Shown here: one piece after another, positions 1 through 7,728 of the stretch
How the letters are laid out: the number at the start of each line of letters is the position of its first letter
Position numbering within the stretch: the first letter of the stretch is position 1
NCBI RefSeq assembly: GCF_000165485.1
Contig: NC_014623.1
Location: 4,359,501-4,423,500, forward strand
Reading direction: 5' to 3'
From: Stigmatella aurantiaca DW4/3-1
GTDB lineage: Bacteria; Myxococcota; Myxococcia; Myxococcales; Myxococcaceae
Length of the DNA stretch: 64,000 bases
Notes under the pieces: generated by a model
The model's input: only the letters and a program-made list of their open reading frames with translations
Told to the model about the DNA's origin: nothing
Database searches by the model: none
Translations under genes and position numbers: made by a program

Positions 1-82
1 TCGTAGTCCGTGTTGACCACGCCCTCCAAGCTCACTCAAGAAGCGATGTTTTCACTGGGCTGACCGCTGAGGATGGACGTGG

Positions 83-1009
83 TCAGCGCAGGCTCGTCAG
101 GAGCTCGGCGAGCCGAGCGGGTTGGGACGCGAACGGCGAGTGGCTGGTCTCCAGGGTCTTCTGTTCGAAGGTGTTGGTGGGAGTGAAGGCATCCGCCTCC
201 CGGATCATCAGATCTTGGAGGCCGGGCATCAGGGCGCGGTCCTGAGTGCATCGAATGTAGCTGCGTGGGATGCGGCCCCAGCGCTCGCGCGTCGCGACGA
301 CTTCGGACGTCCAGAGCGCGGCCGGCAGGTCTGGCGTGAGCGCAAGCGCGAAGGGAAGGAACTCGCGCATCTCGACGTCGTTGTAATAGGCGGAGCGCAA
401 GGCTTCGAGGTACGAGGCATTCCCGCGTGGATTGATGCGGACCGCTCCCAATGCCGCCGGATTTCCGATGATGAGCGTGCTGCCTTGGTCCGTCTTCGCT
501 TCGGGGAGAGCGCCGTAAGCGCTCGGCTTCTTGAGACGCAAGGGGCAATAGGCGCTCAGATAAACCAGTCGGCCCACCTGGTCGGGAGCAAGTTCGCCCA
601 CCCGGGTGATGACGGTGCCGCCCATGCTGTGGCCGACGAGGATGGGCCGGGGCCCGCCCTTGAGCGCTCTGAGCGCGTCGACGACCGCCGAGGCGCACTC
701 GTCGAGGCTGATGTCCCGCTGGGGTGAGGGCTCTTCGGCAAACTTCGCCCATTCTCCTGTGATGTACGCGGAGGGAAATCGGGCGTTGAGACCATGGCCG
801 GGCAGATCGATGGAGAGCACGCGGTGACCCAGCGCTGACAGGTGTTGGGCGACGCGCCCCCAGTGCAAGGCGTTGTGCCAGGCGCCATGCACCAAGAGGA
901 AAGTCTTGCTTGCCGCCCGGGGGGCCGCAAGGGCCACTGCACCTCCTCCGGCGAGGGGCAGCGTGGCGGTGGTGAGGACGGCGCTCTTCAAGAGGTTCCT
1001 ACGGTTCAT
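83..1009 (-). CDS. Secreted alpha/beta-hydrolase (esterase-like)
   Basis: Predicted alpha/beta-hydrolase of 308 residues resembling the salicylate-esterase/pyrethroid-hydrolase type carboxylesterases. The N-terminus has a twin-arginine-like signal (NRRNLLKS followed by a hydrophobic stretch to about residue 29), so export is likely. An oxyanion-hole motif VHGAW lies near residue 40, the nucleophile elbow GHSMGG puts the catalytic serine at 128, and the likely acid and base are Asp257 (CTQDRAL) and His290 (ETSHSPF). It is the second gene of a two-gene operon: its ATG overlaps the stop of the upstream MerR regulator by 4 nt (ATGA), so the regulator probably controls it. The substrate cannot be deduced; it is an ester or a small xenobiotic by family analogy. 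Confidence 0.85.
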   Translation of the reverse strand: MNRRNLLKSAVLTTATLPLAGGGAVALAAPRAASKTFLLVHGAWHNALHWGRVAQHLSALGHRVLSIDLPGHGLNARFPSAYITGEWAKFAEEPSPQRDISLDECASAVVDALRALKGGPRPILVGHSMGGTVITRVGELAPDQVGRLVYLSAYCPLRLKKPSAYGALPEAKTDQGSTLIIGNPAALGAVRINPRGNASYLEALRSAYYNDVEMREFLPFALALTPDLPAALWTSEVVATRERWGRIPRSYIRCTQDRALMPGLQDLMIREADAFTPTNTFEQKTLETSHSPFASQPARLAELLTSLR

Positions 1010-1377
1010 TTTCTTCTCCTGGTGGCCGAGGGGCGGGCCGCCTGGGTGAGCGTTTCAACGAGTCGGGCACGGCGTGACTCCAAATCGGAGATCCGCCGCT
1101 CGATGTCGGCGAGCTTCGCTTGATGGGTCGCGAGGGCATCCGGGCAGATGCCGCTCGCCTCGCGGGTGAACATGCACGGAGAGAAGGTGCCGATTTCCTC
1201 GAGCGAAAAGCCCAGGCCAATCATCCGGACGATGTGTTGAACCCGCGGTACGGCCTCGGGGCCGAAGTCACGGTAGCCATTGCTCCGGCGCCTCGACACG
1301 AGCAGCCCTGATTTCTCGTAGTGACGGATCGAGCGCGCGCTCGCGCCCGATAGCTTGGAAAGTTCTCCGATGTTCAT
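1006..1377 (-). CDS. MerR-family transcriptional regulator
   Basis: MerR-type regulator of 123 residues. The N-terminal winged HTH shows the family pattern MNIGELSKLSG, SIRHYEKSGLL and GYRDF, followed by a C-terminal dimerisation helix (about residues 80-115). Two cysteines nine residues apart (PCMFTREASGIC) lie where effector-binding relatives also carry cysteines, but the metal-site signatures of CueR or ZntR are absent, so the inducer is unknown. The start at 1377 is preceded by a purine-rich GGAGAGAG site; a longer frame to 1407 lacks one. It heads an operon with the downstream hydrolase (4-nt overlap), and a perfect 14-bp palindrome lies immediately upstream, suggesting autoregulation. 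Confidence 0.9.
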   Translation of the reverse strand: MNIGELSKLSGASARSIRHYEKSGLLVSRRRSNGYRDFGPEAVPRVQHIVRMIGLGFSLEEIGTFSPCMFTREASGICPDALATHQAKLADIERRISDLESRRARLVETLTQAARPSATRRRK

Positions 1378-1408
1378 CCCACTCTCTCCAGGCGAGGACC
1401 GTAGCACC

Positions 1409-1422
1409 TGACACCGGTGTCA
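1409..1422 (-). promoter_or_regulatory. Palindromic operator of the MerR-hydrolase operon
   Basis: Perfect 14-bp inverted repeat TGACACCGGTGTCA, 32 nt upstream of the merR-like ATG. Read on the minus strand it sits between a TTGACC -35-like element and a CTACGG -10-like element spaced 19 bp apart. This is the overlong spacer arrangement typical of MerR-regulated promoters. The palindrome is seen directly; its binding by the adjacent regulator is inferred. Confidence 0.6.
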
Positions 1423-1425
1423 AGG

Positions 1426-1878
1426 TCAAGCGCTCATCGCCGGGGCGTCCTCTCCTGAGTACGCCCGCGCCAGAGCCGCCAGCTGGGCATCCGCGTAGAG
1501 GTTCCCCAGGAATGTCAGTGACACCGGGGTGCCCGGGCCGCCCACGTTCCTCGGGTGCCCATCCTCCGGATGCTCCGGGGGCGGAGCGTCATCCCCCCTG
1601 ACGCCATTCGGGACAATGATGGCTGGATGCCCTGTCAGATTCGTGGCCGTCAACTGCGCTCCTGACGATGGCGTCACCATCACGTCCACCTCCGAGAACA
1701 TCTTCGCCACGGCCTCCATCACCTGTGTCCGGGCTCTCTGGGCCTGGAGGGAATCCACCGCTGAATAGAACCGCGCCACGCGAAACAGGTTTGGCCATTC
1801 CTCGGGACCGTGCTCGGTCAGCAGCGCATCCCGCCCGCTCACCGTCAAGTCGTCGAAGGCCGCGGCAGCGCTCGCCGA
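1426..1878 (-). pseudogene. Amidase C-terminal relic
   Basis: The last ~150 codons of this frame match the C-terminal region of amidase-signature enzymes: AAFDDLTVSGRDALL, WPNLFRVARF, QAQRARTQVM, VDVMVTPSS and NLTGHPAIIVPNG are family hallmarks. The Ser-Ser-Lys catalytic core and the N-terminal two thirds are missing. Sequence upstream of about 1878 in the same frame no longer resembles any amidase. No promoter or ribosome-binding site is evident, and a minus-strand terminator lies just upstream. Best read as the 3' remnant of a deleted gene. Confidence 0.6.
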
Positions 1879-2005
1879 TGTGGTTGTCGCAGGGAGGCGC
1901 CTGCGGCCGGTGCCTGTGCCGAGCGTGTCGGCAGCATTAGGGAGGTGTGGATGTAGGTGCCGGGTGCAGGCGGCCCTAACGGCATCCTCCTGTCCTCCCG
2001 ATGCG

Positions 2006-2040
2006 TAAAAAAAAAGGGCTCGGCGGGAAGAACCGGAGCC
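2006..2040 (-). terminator. Rho-independent terminator (minus strand)
   Basis: Read on the minus strand, a GGCTC...GAGCC stem with an inner C/G-rich part is followed directly by nine T residues (A-run at 2007-2015 on the plus strand). No minus-strand gene now lies upstream of it, so it may be a relic of the gene that was lost together with most of the amidase. Confidence 0.45.
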
Positions 2041-2214
2041 TCCGGCGTAATCGCCAGTGAAGCACGGAAGAGACGCCTTACCGGAACGCTCCGACACACG
2101 ATACCTGAGCGGATTCCACACACTCGCGGAGTTTTTTGTCCGAGCGGTCGGCTGCCGGAGCCGACGTGCGCGGGCGTGTCGTCAACCCATCCGGCAGCTC
2201 GAAATGGTTCATCA

Positions 2215-3240
2215 ATGAAAAGCATCAATCTTGTTGCGCTCGCTGTCTTCGGAACGACGGCGCTCACGGGGTGTGGAGTGGAGCAGGGGGAGGTTCAGGA
2301 CGACGCAAGCAGTCTGGAGGCGCCAGCACAGGAGTTCACGAGTCCTTTCGAAGACGCGTCCAAGGATTCAGTGCCGTCCGTCGCGCTCGACGGCAGGGCG
2401 GCCGCGGCCGCGGAGGGCGTCCGGGGAATGGCCGCGAGCCCAGGCCTCATGGGGCTCGCGTCGTCGTGGTACTCGGGCTCTGTTGCGGCTGGTGCAACCC
2501 AGCACTGGTATTGGAACAACTCCAGCCTCACCAGTGCCTACAGCGTGGGCTTGTCGCCAACAGGGGCGAGCACCACGAGCGGGTGCCGGTTCGAAGTCAC
2601 TCGGACCTGGGATGTTCAGCAGTACGGCGGTGAGCGCGAGTTCCACTTCTCCATCAAGAACATTGGCAGCATCGCCTGCGGTACGAACATCCTGCTCGCG
2701 TCACGTGAGCGAACCTCTACATGGGCGACGGGAGGGATCGATGTTGGCGCGTCGAAGTCCTGGACTTGGAACAACGCCAACCCCCTCACCGCCACGCACA
2801 TCGTCGGCCTCTCGCCTTCTGGGTCGACCAGTGCCAACCCCTGCCAGCTCGAAGTGACTCGCACCTGGTATGCCCAGCAGCCAGGAGGCGAGCGCGAGTT
2901 CAAGTTCACGGTGAAGAATATCGGTGCGATCGCATGCCAGGGGGATGTCCAGTTGGCGGTCGTTACCAGTGCGAACTCGTCTTGGTCCACGGGATCCCTC
3001 AGCCCAGGTGCGTCCGGCTCGTGGGTTTGGAACAATGCCAACCCGCTTGACCGCGTCTATGCTCCTGGTCTGTCTCCGGCTGGCGCACTCGGCACCACCC
3101 CCTGCCAGCTCGAGGTGACGAAGTCCTCCTATCAGCAGGTGATCGATTCGGACGGAACCACCGAACGGAAGTATTACTTCACCGTTCAGAATGTCGGCTC
3201 CTTGACCTGCTCCGGCACGTTGCTGCTCAATTATCTCTAA
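2215..3240 (+). CDS. Three-repeat lipoprotein of unknown function
   Basis: Predicted lipoprotein of 341 residues: a short hydrophobic signal ends in the lipobox LTGC with Cys20. After a low-complexity linker (21-84) come three tandem repeats of about 80-85 residues (roughly 85-163, 169-250, 256-341). Each has a W-x-W-N-N motif, GLSP, an EVT(R/K) strand, an (E)REF/YYF strand and (K/Q)N(I/V)G. Each repeat carries exactly two cysteines about 31-35 residues apart (124/155, 210/241, 297/332), suggesting one disulfide per repeat. The beta-strand-like pattern suggests three small beta-sandwich modules on the cell surface. I do not recognise the family. The start at 2215 is chosen because the signal peptide begins there; a longer in-frame extension upstream has no signal. 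Confidence 0.75.
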   Translation: MKSINLVALAVFGTTALTGCGVEQGEVQDDASSLEAPAQEFTSPFEDASKDSVPSVALDGRAAAAAEGVRGMAASPGLMGLASSWYSGSVAAGATQHWYWNNSSLTSAYSVGLSPTGASTTSGCRFEVTRTWDVQQYGGEREFHFSIKNIGSIACGTNILLASRERTSTWATGGIDVGASKSWTWNNANPLTATHIVGLSPSGSTSANPCQLEVTRTWYAQQPGGEREFKFTVKNIGAIACQGDVQLAVVTSANSSWSTGSLSPGASGSWVWNNANPLDRVYAPGLSPAGALGTTPCQLEVTKSSYQQVIDSDGTTERKYYFTVQNVGSLTCSGTLLLNYL

Positions 3241-3264
3241 CGGCTCTGCCTCGCCAGGCGTCGT

Positions 3265-3297
3265 GGGACGGTGCACTCCGGTGCACCTGTCCCTTTT
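3265..3297 (+). terminator. Rho-independent terminator after the lipoprotein gene
   Basis: GGGAC-GGTGCAC, loop TCCG, GTGCACC-T-GTCCC, then TTTT: a 12-bp stem with one bulged T, located 25 nt after the lipoprotein stop codon. Confidence 0.65.
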
Positions 3298-3354
3298 GAC
3301 GGGTGAGGTACGTCACCTGGTATCAGGGACGGCGGTCTGGATTATGCTGTCGGC

Positions 3355-4713
3355 ATGCGACAGCTGATGCCCCTGGCCCGTCTGCGGCGCAGCGCCTGGT
3401 TGAGCCTGATGCTGGCCTGCATGGCTGCCTCGGCCGCCCAGGCTGCCCCCCCTCCCAGCCTGCCGGACATTCGCCACTACGAGGTGCGGCTGGAGCCGGA
3501 CTTGGCCCAGAAGCGCCTCAGCGGCAGCGAGACGCTGACACTGGGGGCCACGCCCCCCGGCGCCACCGCGCTGGTGTTGGACGCCGGCGACCTGCAGATC
3601 GACGCAGTGCGGGAAAACGGACGCGCGCTGGCTTTCAAGAAGAGCGGCGGCCGGCTGACGCTGCAACTGCCCGCGCCGCCCCCGAAACCCGGCGCCGAGC
3701 GGCGCGTGCGCATCGATTTCCACGGTGCGCCCACCAAGGGCCTGAACTTCCTGCCCGAGGCCGGGCAGGTCTACACCGAGTTCTCGACCAGCCAGTGGAT
3801 GCCCTGTGTGGACGCGCCCGCCCATCGTGCGACGTTGGCACTCAGCCTGTTGCTGCCTGTCGGCTGGCAGGCGGTGGCCAACGGGCAGCCGGTGCGCGTT
3901 GAGCCACAGCCGGGCGGGCGCGTGCTGCACCGCTGGTCGCTCGCGCTGCCGATGCCCAGCTACCTCTACGGCTTCGCCGCCGGGCGGCTGCGCGAGGTGA
4001 TTGATGACAGCGCTGCGCCCACCCTGCGCTTCCTCGCGCCCGACAGCTTCAGCGAGGCGCAACTGCGCCGCATCTTCCAGGACACCCGCGCCACGTTGGC
4101 CTTCTACGCCGAGCGCGCTGGCATGCCTTATCCGCTGCCGGTCTATAGCCAAGTGCTGGTGAGCGGCCCGGCGGCGCAGGAGATGGCTGGCTTCGCGGTC
4201 ATGGGCCAGGGCTTCGGCCAGCGCGCGCTGCAGGACCCGGACAAGACTTGGTTGGCCGCACACGAGCTGTCTCACCAGTGGTGGGGCAACGCGGTGACCA
4301 ACCAGGATTGGACCGAGTTCTGGCTCAACGAAGGATTGGCGAGCTTCATGAACGCGGCCTGGTTCGAGCAGCGAGATGGCCGAGCCCGCTACGACGCCCT
4401 GATCGTGGCCGCGCGCACCAAGTACGAGGCCGTGCGCGCCGCCGGTCATGACAAGCCGCTGGTCTTCCCCGACTGGGACCACCCGACCGCGGACGACCGC
4501 TCGCTGGTCTACGACAAGGGCGCGCTCGTGGTGCACGAACTGCGCCTGCTGATGGGCGAGGCGGCCTTCTGGCGCGGTCTGAAGGCCTACACGCAGGCCC
4601 ACTGGGGCCACTCGGTGCGCTCGGCTGACTTCCGGCAAGCCATGCAGGCCGAGACCTCGCAAGACCTGGGAGGTTTCTTCGCGCGCTGGGTCGACGGCGT
4701 CACGCCGCGCTGA
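3355..4713 (+). CDS. Secreted M1-family (gluzincin) metallopeptidase
   Basis: Predicted zinc aminopeptidase-like protein of 452 residues with an N-terminal signal peptide (residues 1-30, ending AAQA). An M1-type N-terminal beta domain (about 38-215) precedes the catalytic domain (about 230-450). The zinc site is complete: HELSH at 303-307 and the third ligand Glu326 in LNEG, with exactly 18 residues between His307 and Glu326. The exopeptidase motif, usually GxMEN, is replaced by AQEMAG (about 274-279), so aminopeptidase specificity is uncertain. It lacks the C-terminal helical domain of full-length M1 enzymes (800-900 aa). It stands alone, bounded by a terminator on the left and IS-related sequence on the right, and may have been acquired. 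Confidence 0.85.
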   Translation: MRQLMPLARLRRSAWLSLMLACMAASAAQAAPPPSLPDIRHYEVRLEPDLAQKRLSGSETLTLGATPPGATALVLDAGDLQIDAVRENGRALAFKKSGGRLTLQLPAPPPKPGAERRVRIDFHGAPTKGLNFLPEAGQVYTEFSTSQWMPCVDAPAHRATLALSLLLPVGWQAVANGQPVRVEPQPGGRVLHRWSLALPMPSYLYGFAAGRLREVIDDSAAPTLRFLAPDSFSEAQLRRIFQDTRATLAFYAERAGMPYPLPVYSQVLVSGPAAQEMAGFAVMGQGFGQRALQDPDKTWLAAHELSHQWWGNAVTNQDWTEFWLNEGLASFMNAAWFEQRDGRARYDALIVAARTKYEAVRAAGHDKPLVFPDWDHPTADDRSLVYDKGALVVHELRLLMGEAAFWRGLKAYTQAHWGHSVRSADFRQAMQAETSQDLGGFFARWVDGVTPR

Positions 4714-4751
4714 ATCTTCACGGTGAGATTCGGGTGCGACGGGAGAAAGCC

Positions 4752-4874
4752 ATGGGGATCGTGCGGTGGACACCCCCGCAGCAGGTGTCAGAGAAGGAAG
4801 AGCGCTTCCTGAAGCGGATGGGACAGACGGGCAAATGGTTCGTCCTCCTGATGCGTCATCGGAATGAACTGTAG
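4752..4874 (+). pseudogene. Transposase N-terminal fragment (IS1182-like)
   Basis: A 40-codon open frame starting MGIVRWTPPQQVSEKEERFL and ending LMRHRNEL followed by a stop. It resembles the extreme N-terminus of IS1182-type transposases (pattern ..QVxxKEExxLKRxxRxxKxFxFLRxHRHELFD..), recognised from memory. The remainder of the transposase is absent. It marks an earlier IS insertion next to the IS66-type element. Confidence 0.4.
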
Positions 4875-4923
4875 AGTGTCGAGCGTGAAGAAGGCCCTGG
4901 CAGAGCATTGCGTGGGGGTGGAA

Positions 4924-4931
4924 TCTTTCTT
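4924..4931. repeat. Left target-site duplication of the IS66-type element
   Basis: TCTTTCTT directly abuts the left end of the element and recurs exactly at 6511-6518 on the right side. An 8-bp duplication is the size expected for the IS66 family. Confidence 0.85.
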
Positions 4932-6510
4932 GTAACCGTTCACGGGGCTGGGCCGTCTGAGGGGAGAGCAAGAGCGGACAGAGGGCAGAGGGCCCTATCG
5001 ACAGGGTAGGCAGAGGAGTGTACTACCTATGAGGTGAGCCCCGTTGACCCCAAAGATGCCCGCATCGCAGAGCTGGAAGCCCAGTTGGCGGAGAGGGACG
5101 AGCGCATTGCGCAGCTGATGGCGCTGGTGAGGGCCCTCACCCAGAGGGTGGCGGAGTTGGAGCAGCGGCTGGCCCAGAACTCCAGCAACTCCTCACGCCC
5201 CCCCTCGTCTGATGTGCCTGGCAGCGCGCGCGCTGGGAAGAAGCCCACGGGGAAGCGCCCCGGCGGCCAGCCCGGGCATAAGAAGCATGAGCGAGCTCTG
5301 TTGCCGCCCGAGGCTGTGCAGCACTTCGTGGAGCTGGTGCCCAAGCAATGCAAGAGCTGTCGGCGACGGTTGGTAAGCCGGGACGCTGAGCCGCAGCGCC
5401 ATCAAGTCATGGAAGTGCCGCCTCTATCGGCCATTATCACGGAGTACCGGAGCCACGCGTTGGAGTGCAGCGCGTGCGGCACGGTGACGCGACAGCCGGT
5501 GCCTGCGCACGCGCGCAGCGCCTTTGGGGACAGGCTGGGTGCCCTGGCCAGCCTCTTGGTGGGCAAGTACCGGCTGTCCAAGCGGCTGGTGAAGGACGCG
5601 CTTTCGGACATGCTGGGTGTCGAGCTGTCTGTAGGCAGCGTGGTCAACCTCGAAGAGGAGATGGCCAAAGCGCTGGCGCCCGCAGTGCTCCAGGCCTCCC
5701 AGTACGTGCAGGCAGCCGACACGGTCCATGCGGATGAGACCGGGTGGGTGGAGGGACGTGAGGACGGGCGGGGCAAGCGAGCCTGGCTGTGGATGGCGGC
5801 CACCGCGCGGGTAGCCCTCTTTCATATCGCCAAGAGTCGAGGCGGCAAGGTGGCGCGGGCCCTGCTGGGGGAGGACTTCACCGGCTTCCTCGTCAGCGAC
5901 AGGTGGAGCGGCTACGCGTGGCACGACGCGGGCCTGCGGCAGGTGTGCTGGGCCCACCTCACCCGCGACTTCCAAGGCTTCATCGACCGCAGTGGCAAGG
6001 GAGGCCGCCTGGGCAAGAAGCTGATGCGCCAGAGAAACCTCTTCTTCACCTGGTACCACCGCGTGCGCGATGGAACCCTGTCTCGCCACGAGTTCGAAAA
6101 GAGGATGCCTGAAGTGGAGCGCGAGGTGGGGCGACTGCTGCGCCGTGCCGCGCTGCGCGCGGAGAAGAAGACGGCCGGCATGGCCCGGGAGATTCTCCAG
6201 TGGGAGAAGTGCCTGTGGACGTTTGTCGACGTGCCGGGCCTGGAGCCGACCAACAACTTCGGCGAGAGGTGCCTGCGTCACGCCGTCATGTACAGGAAGA
6301 CTTCCTTCGGGACGCAAGGCCCCCAGGGCAGCCGCTTTGTGGAACGGATCCTCACAGCTGTTACTTCCCTCAAGCTACAGCGGCGCGGCGTGCTGACCTT
6401 CCTGACCGACACGCTGCACGCGCACCGACATGGCCTCCCGACGCCCTCGCTGCTGCCCATTGCGGACACGCCTCCGCTCGCGAACGCTGCCTGAGGCGGT
6501 GAACGGTTAC
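4932..6510 (+). mobile_element. IS66-family insertion sequence, single-ORF type
   Basis: A complete 1579-bp element. The terminal inverted repeats begin GTAACCGTTCAC (4932-4943) and end with its exact reverse complement GTGAACGGTTAC (6499-6510). The GTAA terminus is typical of IS66. It carries only the DDE transposase (tnpC-like) and lacks the accessory tnpA/tnpB genes, as in the ISBst12 subgroup. The perfect 8-bp direct repeats at both ends and the intact transposase indicate a fairly recent insertion, upstream of the terpene synthase gene. Confidence 0.9.
5034..6494 (+). CDS. IS66-family transposase
   Basis: Transposase of 486 residues that catalyses movement of the surrounding element. 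An N-terminal coiled coil (ARIAELEAQLAERDERIAQL, about residues 8-55) is followed by the NSSNSSRPPSSD linker typical of IS66. A zinc-ribbon has CKSC and CSAC pairs (about 104-107 and 144-147). The catalytic DDE core includes the Asp in VHADETGW, the Asp in FLVSDRWSGY and a late Glu in the NNFGERCLRHAVMYRK region. A GTG start at 5034 is the first usable codon after the left inverted repeat; the stop lies 4 nt before the right one. Both frame and motifs are intact. Confidence 0.95.
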   Translation: MSPVDPKDARIAELEAQLAERDERIAQLMALVRALTQRVAELEQRLAQNSSNSSRPPSSDVPGSARAGKKPTGKRPGGQPGHKKHERALLPPEAVQHFVELVPKQCKSCRRRLVSRDAEPQRHQVMEVPPLSAIITEYRSHALECSACGTVTRQPVPAHARSAFGDRLGALASLLVGKYRLSKRLVKDALSDMLGVELSVGSVVNLEEEMAKALAPAVLQASQYVQAADTVHADETGWVEGREDGRGKRAWLWMAATARVALFHIAKSRGGKVARALLGEDFTGFLVSDRWSGYAWHDAGLRQVCWAHLTRDFQGFIDRSGKGGRLGKKLMRQRNLFFTWYHRVRDGTLSRHEFEKRMPEVEREVGRLLRRAALRAEKKTAGMAREILQWEKCLWTFVDVPGLEPTNNFGERCLRHAVMYRKTSFGTQGPQGSRFVERILTAVTSLKLQRRGVLTFLTDTLHAHRHGLPTPSLLPIADTPPLANAA

Positions 6511-6518
6511 TCTTTCTT
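6511..6518. repeat. Right target-site duplication of the IS66-type element
   Basis: TCTTTCTT, identical to 4924-4931, directly after the right inverted repeat. Confidence 0.85.
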
Positions 6519-6696
6519 TTAGGTGCGACCCTCGGCACGGCCTGCTTCAGTGGAGTGATGCCCGGTGAACATTGCCATGGCTCTTGAATCGTATCCGTTT
6601 AAGTTGTCTGTGATTGCGTGTAAAACATCAGGAAGTGGAGAGTGTTTGGGTGTGCCAGAAGTGGGACGGCTTCGTCATTGGACAGTGGGGGTGAAA

Positions 6697-7728
6697 ATGA
6701 TTGCTTTGGAGAGAACCCCAGGACCGGTGGAGAGCAAGAACGAGGGCTACCGAAACCTGGTGGAGACGGCTGTCCAGGAGCACTGTTTGCAGAAGCTATT
6801 GCAACTGATCGGGGTTGCACCGGGCAATCCGGCATGCTCCGAGGCTCACCGGTATGTTCCGCGGGTGGATCAGGCTCAGCTTGAACTGGAGGTTGCGACG
6901 ATCCAGGCGGAAATGAATGCCCGTGGCTTCGTCGGGAAAGGACAGCTCGTCCACTCCGTCGTCTTGATGAGGGCCATCATGGTTCCCACGGACAATCGCC
7001 TGCTGTCCATGGCGCTCAGCCGCATCTGGGTGCTTGGAACCTACTGCGACGACATCTGTGAGTATAGCCGGGAGAATAGCTACTGCCTCCTCAAGAGCGC
7101 CTTCAAGGTCGCGCAGCCTGCTTCATTGCTGGCCGACTACTGCGACTTTGCGTTTTCAGAGCTGGCACGCTTCTGTGACGCAGGAGTCCTCGCGGTCCTC
7201 CGGTTCTATTTCCATCAGCCGGCGGTGGGATCCCTGTTCGAGGCGGAGTTGCAAAATACGGGCATGCAGTATGTCGCGGGTGGCGCCGAATACATTCGGG
7301 CCATGACTGGGTTCTGCGAGTTCTGGTTCCTGTCACTGCAGTTCTCGGATGAAAGCTTGAATTTTGAGAGGAACAAACTGTTCTGGCTGGAAATCATGGA
7401 GGCAGGTATCGCCTACCTGTTGACCATGAACGACGTCCTGTCCGCATACAAAGAGGCGGTGGCGGAGATCGAGTTCGCGAATTCCGTGCTGTACAAACGG
7501 TCCATGAAGCACAAGGTGCCGTATGTGAAGGTTTTCCAGCAGGCTGTCGATGAGGGGCTCGATGCGTACGACTTCATCTTGAGCGCCGCTCCTCCCGAGG
7601 AGCCTGTGAGGCGCTCACTCCTGGAAAATTACATGAAGGGCTACTTCTATTGGCACCTCTACAGCGCCCGATACCGCTGGAAAGATGTGTTCCCGGGGCT
7701 GACATATCTTGAGGAGGGATTCAGGTAG
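6697..7728 (+). CDS. Class I terpene synthase, trichodiene-synthase-like
   Basis: Predicted ionisation-initiated terpene cyclase of 343 residues. An aspartate-rich metal motif DDICE lies at 118-122 (DDxxD variant). A canonical NSE triad NDVLSAYKE lies at 245-253, followed by a C-terminal RY pair (325-326) in a region NYMKGYFYWHLYSARYRW. The spacing and the stretch around the NSE motif closely resemble fungal trichodiene synthase (TRI5 family: NDLMSFYKE, CFMHGYVTWHLCDRRYR), by alignment from memory. The substrate is probably farnesyl diphosphate and the product unknown. Codon choice is visibly AT-richer than its neighbours, and the gene lies between an insertion sequence and an integrase relic, suggesting transfer. 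The start at 6697 follows a GGGGGTG site; GTG 6565 would add 44 residues of atypical composition. No prenyltransferase or P450 gene is adjacent. Confidence 0.75.
   Translation: MIALERTPGPVESKNEGYRNLVETAVQEHCLQKLLQLIGVAPGNPACSEAHRYVPRVDQAQLELEVATIQAEMNARGFVGKGQLVHSVVLMRAIMVPTDNRLLSMALSRIWVLGTYCDDICEYSRENSYCLLKSAFKVAQPASLLADYCDFAFSELARFCDAGVLAVLRFYFHQPAVGSLFEAELQNTGMQYVAGGAEYIRAMTGFCEFWFLSLQFSDESLNFERNKLFWLEIMEAGIAYLLTMNDVLSAYKEAVAEIEFANSVLYKRSMKHKVPYVKVFQQAVDEGLDAYDFILSAAPPEEPVRRSLLENYMKGYFYWHLYSARYRWKDVFPGLTYLEEGFR

Larger units (their letters stand above)
4714..5033 (+). other. Gap with IS relic and left end of an IS66-type element
   Basis: No complete gene. It holds a 40-codon transposase fragment (4752-4874), the 8-bp target duplication (4924-4931) and the left end of the IS66-type element from 4932. 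A short 6-bp hairpin (4713-4732) at the peptidase stop lacks a T-run and is not called as a terminator. Confidence 0.6.

Noticed and set aside
1-82. Possible gene end at the left edge
   Set aside because: No motif or clear coding frame over these 82 bases; nothing supported.
3313-4971. 552-codon minus-strand open frame opposite the M1 peptidase
   Set aside because: The opposite strand carries the complete zinc-site protein; this frame lacks recognisable domains and extends into the left end of the insertion sequence.
6565-6696. 44-residue N-terminal extension of the terpene synthase from GTG 6565
   Set aside because: Composition is unlike the rest, there is no similarity to cyclase N-termini recognised, and a better ribosome-binding site precedes 6697. 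It cannot be fully excluded.
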